Notes under the pieces: model-generated | What the model was told of the DNA's origin: nothing | What the model saw: only the letters and a program-made list of their open reading frames with translations | Databases searched by the model: none | Made by a program: the position numbers and the translations under genes | NCBI RefSeq assembly: GCF_015832195.1 | Contig: NC_052031.1 | Span: 12,525,850-12,589,849 of the forward strand | From: Motacilla alba alba | Taxonomy: Eukaryota; Chordata; Aves; Passeriformes; Motacillidae | Direction of reading: 5' to 3' | DNA length: 64,000 nucleotides | Shown here: positions 57,801 to 64,000 of the stretch, piece by piece | How the letters are laid out: each line of letters opens with the position of its first letter | Numbering within the stretch: the stretch's first letter is position 1

Positions 57801-60800
57801 GTGGGAGATGATGAAACATACCATGTGGCATTAAGTCAAGTACTCACTGTGAGGACCCTCAGTTTATAAATCCTGACTTCCTCTACAACCATACATAATT
57901 TCCCACTCCTGCCTCAGGAGTATAAACTTCATGGTCCAGTATTTTCTCCTGCATCTTTACTGATATATTTTGCAGTGTTCTAATGTCTTTTAAGTTACTT
58001 TTTTGCACCTTACAGTTCCCTTTCATTTCTGTACTTTCAGAGCCATCTTCTCCAAACTGTTCATATTTATCAAGTATGTTCTACTACCTCAAAACATTTC
58101 ACACCAACTAACCATTCGCAAACCACATGCACAAGGCAAGCAGACATACCCATTTTATGCACTTAATGCTTGCCTTGAAACCAGAGGAAGTGTATGCAAC
58201 AAAAGAACTCAGTTTTCAAAGGTGTTTTGTTTCAGATCTGCATTCCTTGTTTCCATCTCATTCTCAGAAGGCTGCCAGCCTTACACTGCCTGCTGCACAG
58301 GCATCAAAGACAACACATTTTTGAACCCCAAGGTAATTCTATCAATAGTCTTCTGACAAATCTAGAACCTGAAGCAGCAGGTGTGAATGAAGCAGAGTTT
58401 CTCAACCCAAATAAAGTACTTCACTTACTTTTTCTTTTGCCTCCTGTTCTTTTCGTTTTGCTTCTACCTTGGCTTTCTTCTCTGCTTCCTTCTTTGCCTT
58501 TTCTTCTTCCTTAAATTTCTTTATCCTGGGATCACAGCTGTATGCATTGTCTGGCAGAAGAAAGGAAGCATCATGTATAGAAGAAAAGCAGAAGACTTCC
58601 ACATTTAGTTAATGAATCTCTCTTTAAAGAACAGCAGTTTATGTGCTCACCAACAAGAGTCCTAATTCTGTTCATTTCTTCTTTTTTTCTCAATGCTCTG
58701 GCAGCTCTGTTCTGTTTTTCAATCCACCTCCTTTCATCTCGACTACAAGAAAAAGCATAGTTCAGTGCTAATGCTTTACAGTGCCACTGTTAGAAATCCA
58801 ACAAGCTTCTTAAATAGTTTCCCCCCACACAGATGTTCTGTGAATACTTCAAAAATAGACTTCAAAAAATTAAGTTCCGGGCCCTGAGCTCATGTACAAA
58901 ATGCTAAGTATTTCCATAGTTATATAAACCTGACAAAGCAAGCTGCTTTTCTGTCATTGTAGGGAATGAGATCACAGACTTATTTTCCAAATGCAATCCA
59001 CTTGCTTACCTAACATTAAACTCAAGCTAAACAACAGAAAAGCTAGCATCGGGTTTAATTAAAGGACAGCAGTATAAACAATGCCACAGTTATTTCATTT
59101 TGTAGAATATAGTCACGTCAAGTAAACCCATCTGCACAGAAACTACACTCTATGAAGTAGCATCATACTCTGGGTAAAGTCATGCCAGATTCACTCCAGT
59201 GAAATACAGCTCAGGTTATTGATGGGCCGAATAAATAATCTGAAATATTTAACAGTGCTGTCAAGAAAGAGGCAAATTTTTAGTGGGGGTCTATGGCCTC
59301 ATCCACACAACCACATAGAGAAACAATAGAGGGGCAGGGAAGTTGGAACTATGAAGTATTAAAAGCTTCTTCCAACCCAAAACCACTCTACCTCAGAACA
59401 AAGAAAACAATCCCCATAACTGAGAAGGAGACAAATACGAGTAGATTGAAGCTTTAAAACATAAGCAACATCACCTTTGGCAAGAAGGGGTAGCAAGAAT
59501 CATGACCATCTGAACAGCAGCTGTAATGAAGTTCTCTCTCCTAAGTACAGCAGACTAGGTACCATTTGTCTAACATCTTTGAGAAAGGACACTAATGACA
59601 GGAATGAGCAGAAAAAAAGAGCTACACAAATAATTCAAGATCGTTCCAATGAGAAGCCTAGAGGTTCATCTGTGTGATGCACCACAAGCACAAGTGACAG
59701 GGAGTTGATTACAGTGCCTTCACAGAATCTTCACAGGAGAGAGAACAGTGGGTCTGGTGAGGCTCAAGAAATCCAGTAGCAGGAAGAGGCACAAGAGAAG
59801 AGAAATGCCTAGCTACAGCCTAAATATGGCAGTTTCCAGCACAAAGAAAGCCAACCACTGAATCTAAATACAAAACTGATTTCTAGCCAAACTTGGAAGA
59901 AGAGATTCATACGATGCAAATTATGGTCTCACAAGGATTACTATGTGAGGTTGTGTCCTGTGAAATGTGTGTTAGACTAAAGCTCCAACTTGAACACTCT
60001 GTGGTTATAACTGTAGGAAGGATAAAAACAAAATGTATTTTCCAATGTAACATGGTCTGAGTTATTCAGCAACTATCACTACATCAACTAATACATATTT
60101 TTTAGCATCAAGCCGTCAGAACTCATCTCTCCAAATTCTAGGAAGTATCACTTTCTCAGTACAAGTTAAAGAGAGAAATGATACCAGCATGCTCATCCAC
60201 TCTGTCCTGGCTCCAGGCTCAACCTGTGCTTGGGACTGGCAGGAACTGAAAGTCTGGACTTAAAAGAACACACAAAGCACCTCAGATATACCTCTGTGAG
60301 GCAAGCAGGAACTACAATTACATGAAGCAGCCCACGGTAAGTTCAGTTCAAGTCCATGACTGACCCCTAAACTGGGAGAGTGGAATTCAGACTTGGCTCA
60401 GCTACCTTTCTTCCTATGACTTACAGTCTAAGAGAAAGTTGGAAAATCTTGCTGTATCAATCTCTCAGTCTCCTGTCAAAATTATTTTTACTTACATACC
60501 ATTCTGCTTTTTCTTTTTCCTCTTCGTCTAAATAGGAAAACTCTCTCCAGGAATCAAAATTATACCTAAAGTAAATTTAAGGAAAAAAATTGAATGAAAA
60601 AACAGCAAATCTGTTAAACATCAGCTACCTTTTTTTACTGGTATGTGTTTATAGGCAACTGTACTGCTGTTTACAATTTGGAATACATAATTTATAATTA
60701 TTCAGCACCTACAGCGATTCCACTGTGTTAAGTCAAAATGCAGGATATGATTTACACCTCTCTGTACGGTGGGATAGTCTACTTCAGGATGGCATTGGTC

Positions 60801-62665
60801 TTGCCCACTCTAAACGTCTACAGCTGTCTACGCTTCTGTCATAGGCAGTGGAAATGCAGCGCAGTCAGAAGAGTTCAGAGAGAAATTAATCTTCATGTGG
60901 GCACCCATATGCAGCAGGTAAGGCTAGCCATAAACATGACTGACTTTTTTGGACTAAACACACTTCCCTTCACTAGGGGAGCTTAAACACCTAAGATGTC
61001 TCCACTAAAAACAGGTTAGGTGAGATAAACCTGACTTCCAGTCTGTGGGTCAGCTCAGTTCTCAACCACCATGGTCAGAAATTCCCACTGCAACCATGAA
61101 TTTACAAGTGGATGGATTAGCCAGGAGAAAGCTGGCTCAGTTTGTGGAAGGCACAAACAGCTGGGGGGTAATTTTGTGCCATCAGGAGGCTGGGACAGCC
61201 CACAGGGAACAACCCACACACCAAAGGGTCTGCAAGCCCTTTATATTGCATGTCTTGAATAGAAACAGAGACATCAGCTGACTTACCAAAAGGAATAGAA
61301 TGCATCTACCTCCTCAAATGAGGAGTTCATGTCCCCAAGTTTAGGTACATTTTTCTTATTTGACCACCTGAAAATACATGGATATATTCAAGAAATAATA
61401 TATACAATCTTCATAACATGGCATTTGTTAAAGTACAGAATCAAAACCCGAGATTCCCTCCCACCAACACAGAGGGGGCACCAGGAAAGAGGAACAGAAC
61501 GAGAGAGCTCCTCCTAAGTATCCTCCAGATTGGGCATTTTTGGGTGAGTTTCCCCAGAAAAGCAATCTTCTCCTGCCTGAGTGCCTCCTGCTTTGTGCCT
61601 CAAGAAGACTTAATTGAGAACAAGCTATCTTTGTAGATATTCAATTCTCCATAACATTCTTCTGGCAGAGGAGCCTACAGAAAGTGGCCAGAAAGTGCTC
61701 TGTGAATAACTCTGCTCTCTGGTAGGGTACAGGAAGTCTCCACACATTCTATTGGAGTACAAGGGAATAATGCATACTCTGCCCCCACTGCTTTTTTTTC
61801 TAGGTCTTCCACAGCCTCTAGGATTTGTTGTTCCATGACACAGCATTAACTTCCATTGCAGAAAAGGGAAAAACCTTATCTGACAACCACAGATCCAGGT
61901 CTGAAGTCTATGGAATACTTGGTAGAAGATTCAGTAAGACTAGTTTAAACAATAATTGTTCAGAATGCTGTAAAGTGCCTCCTGCAATTAAACCCTTTTA
62001 TACACTGAAAAGTTGACAGGTTTCTATTGTGACAACCTTAATACCAAGCTAATTGTCAACCATGAATCAAATGAAGAAAAGAAGTCATGCAATGTAAGAG
62101 AGAACCACCAAATATTGATAGCTACAATTATCTTCTCTTTTAACCAGCTAGATCATGACTATAACTACTGTCTTCTGTTAATGTCTCACTCTCAGAAGAA
62201 AATAATTTTGAAAAGGAATTTTTAGTCAGCAGCACACAAACCTTTGGTATTGTAAGTAATTTTAAGATGAAACAACGAGTTGTGCAAAAAGGGCAGTAGG
62301 TAATAGGAAGCTGAGAACTTTTTCTACAATCGCATAGGTCAAACTCAATGCCATCAGTGTGACAGTTCAGATTATTTTAAAATGAAATAAAAAGTAATTG
62401 CAACTATTTTAGTTGTATTACCTTTCTAGCAAATCAATACATCTCTGGTTACAAACACGATGTCAAAAGAGTTTGCAAATGCTGATTCTCCAGCAACAGC
62501 AGAGGCAGTCAGACATAGCTTACCTGGCATTTCTTTCAAAAACTGGTGAGAAAACTTCAAAGAAGTTTTCTTTTGCTTCACTTTTGGAAGGTACAGAGTT
62601 ATCAAAAGTTGGATCTATGCTGTTAAATGCTCGTCGTTTCACAGGATCAGATAATATTTCATAAG
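51807..62665 (-). CDS. DNAJC2: DNAJC2 (MPP11/zuotin homologue), C-terminal 13 exons
   Basis: Thirteen minus-strand exons, 62524-62665, 61287-61367, 60500-60565, 58651-58742, 58429-58550, 57473-57622, 57084-57172, 56928-56997, 55193-55377, 53874-53974, 52811-52918, 52389-52543 and 51807-51881, keep one frame for 477 complete residues and a TGA. Human DNAJC2 is 621 aa, so about the first 144 residues (N terminus and most of the J domain) lie beyond 64 kb. DNAJC2 is the J-protein that pairs with HSPA14 in the ribosome-associated complex to help nascent chains fold, and it also acts on ubiquitinated H2A chromatin. Visible parts, in order: the J-domain end ([13 protein letters not shown]), the zuotin homology region (FYSFW...[16 protein letters not shown]), a long Lys/Glu-rich charged helical region, then two SANT/Myb repeats ([36 protein letters not shown]). 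The two SANT repeats separate it from fungal zuotin. Confidence 0.96.
52389..52543 (-). CDS. DNAJC2: DNAJC2 exon: second SANT repeat
   Basis: 155 nt; acceptor TTTATAAACAG, donor AAG|GTGAGG. It encodes [20 protein letters not shown] then [20 protein letters not shown] and [11 protein letters not shown], a complete SANT 2 core. Confidence 0.97.
52811..52918 (-). CDS. DNAJC2: DNAJC2 exon: inter-SANT linker
   Basis: 108 nt; acceptor GCTCATAG, donor GAAG|GTAAAG. A second GT six bases further on would shift the frame, so the first is used. It encodes [20 protein letters not shown] and [15 protein letters not shown]. Confidence 0.94.
53874..53974 (-). CDS. DNAJC2: DNAJC2 exon: first SANT repeat, part 2
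   Basis: 101 nt; acceptor TTGCTGTAG, donor CTTG|GTATCT. It encodes [20 protein letters not shown] then [13 protein letters not shown], the remaining SANT 1 helices. Confidence 0.96.
55193..55377 (-). CDS. DNAJC2: DNAJC2 exon: first SANT repeat, part 1
   Basis: 185 nt; acceptor CAATCTTTAG, donor CAAG|GTACTT. It encodes a charged helix, a Gly-rich linker (TTGGGGGSK), then [20 protein letters not shown], the first helix of SANT 1. Confidence 0.96.
56928..56997 (-). CDS. DNAJC2: DNAJC2 exon
   Basis: 70 nt; acceptor TATTTTTAG, donor CAG|GTAATT. It encodes [20 protein letters not shown] and VKQ. Confidence 0.95.
57084..57172 (-). CDS. DNAJC2: DNAJC2 exon
   Basis: 89 nt; acceptor GCTTCCAG, donor CAAG|GTAAGT. 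It encodes [20 protein letters not shown] and KLCDRLELA. Confidence 0.96.
57473..57622 (-). CDS. DNAJC2: DNAJC2 exon: charged helical region
   Basis: 150 nt, phase 0 at both ends, 50 residues ([20 protein letters not shown] then [20 protein letters not shown]...); acceptor GATTGCAG, donor AAG|GTATTT. A continuous charged helix. Confidence 0.96.
58429..58550 (-). CDS. DNAJC2: DNAJC2 exon: charged helical region
   Basis: 122 nt; acceptor CTGCCAG, donor AAA|GTAAGT. It encodes [18 protein letters not shown] and a Lys/Glu/Ala-rich helix typical of the ribosome-binding middle domain. Confidence 0.96.
58651..58742 (-). CDS. DNAJC2: DNAJC2 exon: charged region
   Basis: 92 nt; acceptor CTTGTAG, donor GTTG|GTGAGC. 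It encodes [20 protein letters not shown] and MNRIRTLV, part of the zuotin homology region. Confidence 0.96.
58743..60499. other. DNAJC2 intron
   Basis: About 1.8 kb between two coding exons; only the CR1 remnant at 59.3 kb is recognised. Confidence 0.5.
59325..59395 (+). mobile_element. Short CR1 3'-end remnant in a DNAJC2 intron
   Basis: GGGGCAGGGAAGTTGGAACT, then TTCCAACCCAAAACCACTCT, matching the last 60-70 bp of CR1 in the plus orientation. Confidence 0.6.
60500..60565 (-). CDS. DNAJC2: DNAJC2 exon: zuotin homology region
   Basis: 66 nt; acceptor ACTTTAG, donor AATG|GTATGT. It encodes [20 protein letters not shown]; the split codon at the end completes C. Confidence 0.95.
61287..61367 (-). 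CDS. DNAJC2: DNAJC2 exon: zuotin homology region
   Basis: 81 nt; acceptor ATTTTCAG, donor TTTTG|GTAAG. It encodes [20 protein letters not shown] then DAFYSF. Confidence 0.96.
62524..62665 (-). CDS. DNAJC2: DNAJC2 exon: end of J domain
   Basis: 142 nt; acceptor CTTTCAG, donor CCAG|GTAAGC. It begins with two bases of an Ala codon, then [15 protein letters not shown], the last helix of the J domain. The HPD-containing exon is not in the window. It continues into [13 protein letters not shown], the start of the zuotin homology region. Confidence 0.96.
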
Positions 62666-64000
62666 CTGAAAGTTACCAGACATAAGGTTGTAAATATTTA
62701 AAAAGATGTTCTCAGATCTGTGTTTGATCTATCTGTAGCATTCTGTAGAGCTTGATATTTAATTATTTTAGTGACACCAAAAAGCATTGCTGTCTGTTCC
62801 TCCTAAACTAAGTAGGAGGTAAACATTTACAAAAAGGACACATTTAACCATTAAGATGGAACAAAACAGACAATATTTAATTTTATAGCAGTAAATTTTG
62901 GTCAGACAGTGGGAGTTTGGGCATGACATCTTCAGACTTTTATCCTACACCAGATCCCTGCAGATAAATTGACAAAATGATCTACTAAGGCACAGAGCAA
63001 AGGCAGTCCCTGAGTTCATGTGTTGTCAGAATGGGGAAGAACAGGAACCATTCGTTAGAATTTTTGCAGGTGATGATGAAGTTGTACTGAGTCTTGGACA
63101 GAACACACAACTCCACACACTCTCCCAAAACATGCAAACAGTCCCAGTTTTCCTATTCTTAGACCCCTGCAGTTGGGGAGCATCACATTACTAATTTAAT
63201 ATTCTGTAAATCACAAAAACTATAGCTTCAGTACTCTTACTTTTTTCTCAATGAAGTGTGGAGTTTTACAATGACCACTATTTTTCAGTAAGAATGAGAA
63301 GTTAAAGGAATCAAATTTGTATTGCAATCATTCATGGACTTCTGTGCCTGCACCCCTGCCAGAGGACACCACACCATGAAGGTTGGATGTAGGAGGTGAT
63401 AACCTGGAGGAGACCTTGGGCTCTGCAGTTCTGTAAGATGATCTCACTGCACATGTCAGTGGAGAGAGGAAGGAATGACAGTGGCCACCAGTGAGCTGCT
63501 GTCTGCCAGTCTGCCCCTTCCCAAAGGGAAAGGACTTCCCTCCACCAACACTCCAAATGACCCCAATTATCCTGCCTCAGTAACCCTCATACCATTTTCC
63601 TGATTCTGTCCACATCCATTGGTTCCTCTTCCATTTAGCAGATGTCCCTTCCACTTACAGATCCCCAGTTCTACTCCCACACATTCCTTTGTCAGCCCAA
63701 GTTCTGAATCCAACCTATGTTTTCCCACCTTTCCAAGTTTCTCTTCCCTGTTACATTACTGTTTGCTCCTACTCCAGGTCCCCCTTTCCTACTATTGCAT
63801 TTTAGTATTTCCTTCCTCCAAAATGCTGCCTGGGAGCATTATTCCTTTTCTTTGCTACTTTGTGCATTCCTTTCTGTTTAGCCCCAAACTTGGATTGTAA
63901 ACAGTAAAAAGGGAAGGTTCTATGATATTTTGCTCCATGCATGTAGGACACAGAACATATTCCTGAACTCATGTGCAGGTAGTTCTCATCATAGACATCT
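62666..64000. other. DNAJC2 intron running off the window
   Basis: No further DNAJC2 exon is visible. From about 63560 to 63880 the plus strand is markedly pyrimidine-rich (TCCCTTTCC-like runs), with no recognised repeat family. Confidence 0.5.

Overview
The window is nuclear DNA from a vertebrate, almost certainly a bird. It holds interrupted genes with GT-AG introns, CpG-island promoters and short introns. Its recognisable interspersed repeats are CR1 LINE 3' ends with the avian-type tail, plus ERVL-type LTRs. I see no prokaryotic genes, CRISPR array or operon. The gene order ARMC10 > / < NAPEPLD / PMPCB > / < DNAJC2 matches the block known from human 7q22. I cannot name the species.

Layout. 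1-3.5 kb: the last three coding exons and 3' UTR of ARMC10 (+); its upstream exons lie outside the window. 3.8-27 kb: NAPEPLD (-), with a possible 3 kb 3' UTR, four coding exons encoding 395 aa, a roughly 10 kb first intron, and a CpG-island promoter at about 26.2-27.4 kb. 27.1-43 kb: intergenic DNA between the two divergent promoters, containing CR1 pieces of several ages, an LTR fragment, microsatellites and a striking AP-1/MARE-like dyad, but no gene I can support. 43.0-51.7 kb: PMPCB (+), complete, 13 exons, 486 aa, with a CpG-island promoter. 51.75-64 kb: DNAJC2 (-), the last 13 coding exons (477 complete residues); the exons for most of the J domain and the N terminus lie beyond 64 kb.

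All exon boundaries were read by hand. For each gene the exon lengths and phases add up to one open reading frame. NAPEPLD keeps all seven expected zinc ligands. PMPCB keeps its HxxEH...E metal site. The visible DNAJC2 keeps the end of the J domain, the charged middle region and both SANT repeats. ARMC10 and PMPCB both act at mitochondria, DNAJC2 is a ribosome-associated chaperone and chromatin factor, and NAPEPLD makes N-acylethanolamines. They are neighbours by conserved synteny rather than parts of one pathway.

I found no undescribed biological system. The items most worth a second look are: a CpG-rich patch inside the last NAPEPLD intron; two ZNF143-like motifs 30 bp apart in PMPCB intron 1; a CR1 3' end ending about 130 bp upstream of the PMPCB start codon; and the dyad of two AP-1/MARE-like sites at 31.75 kb.
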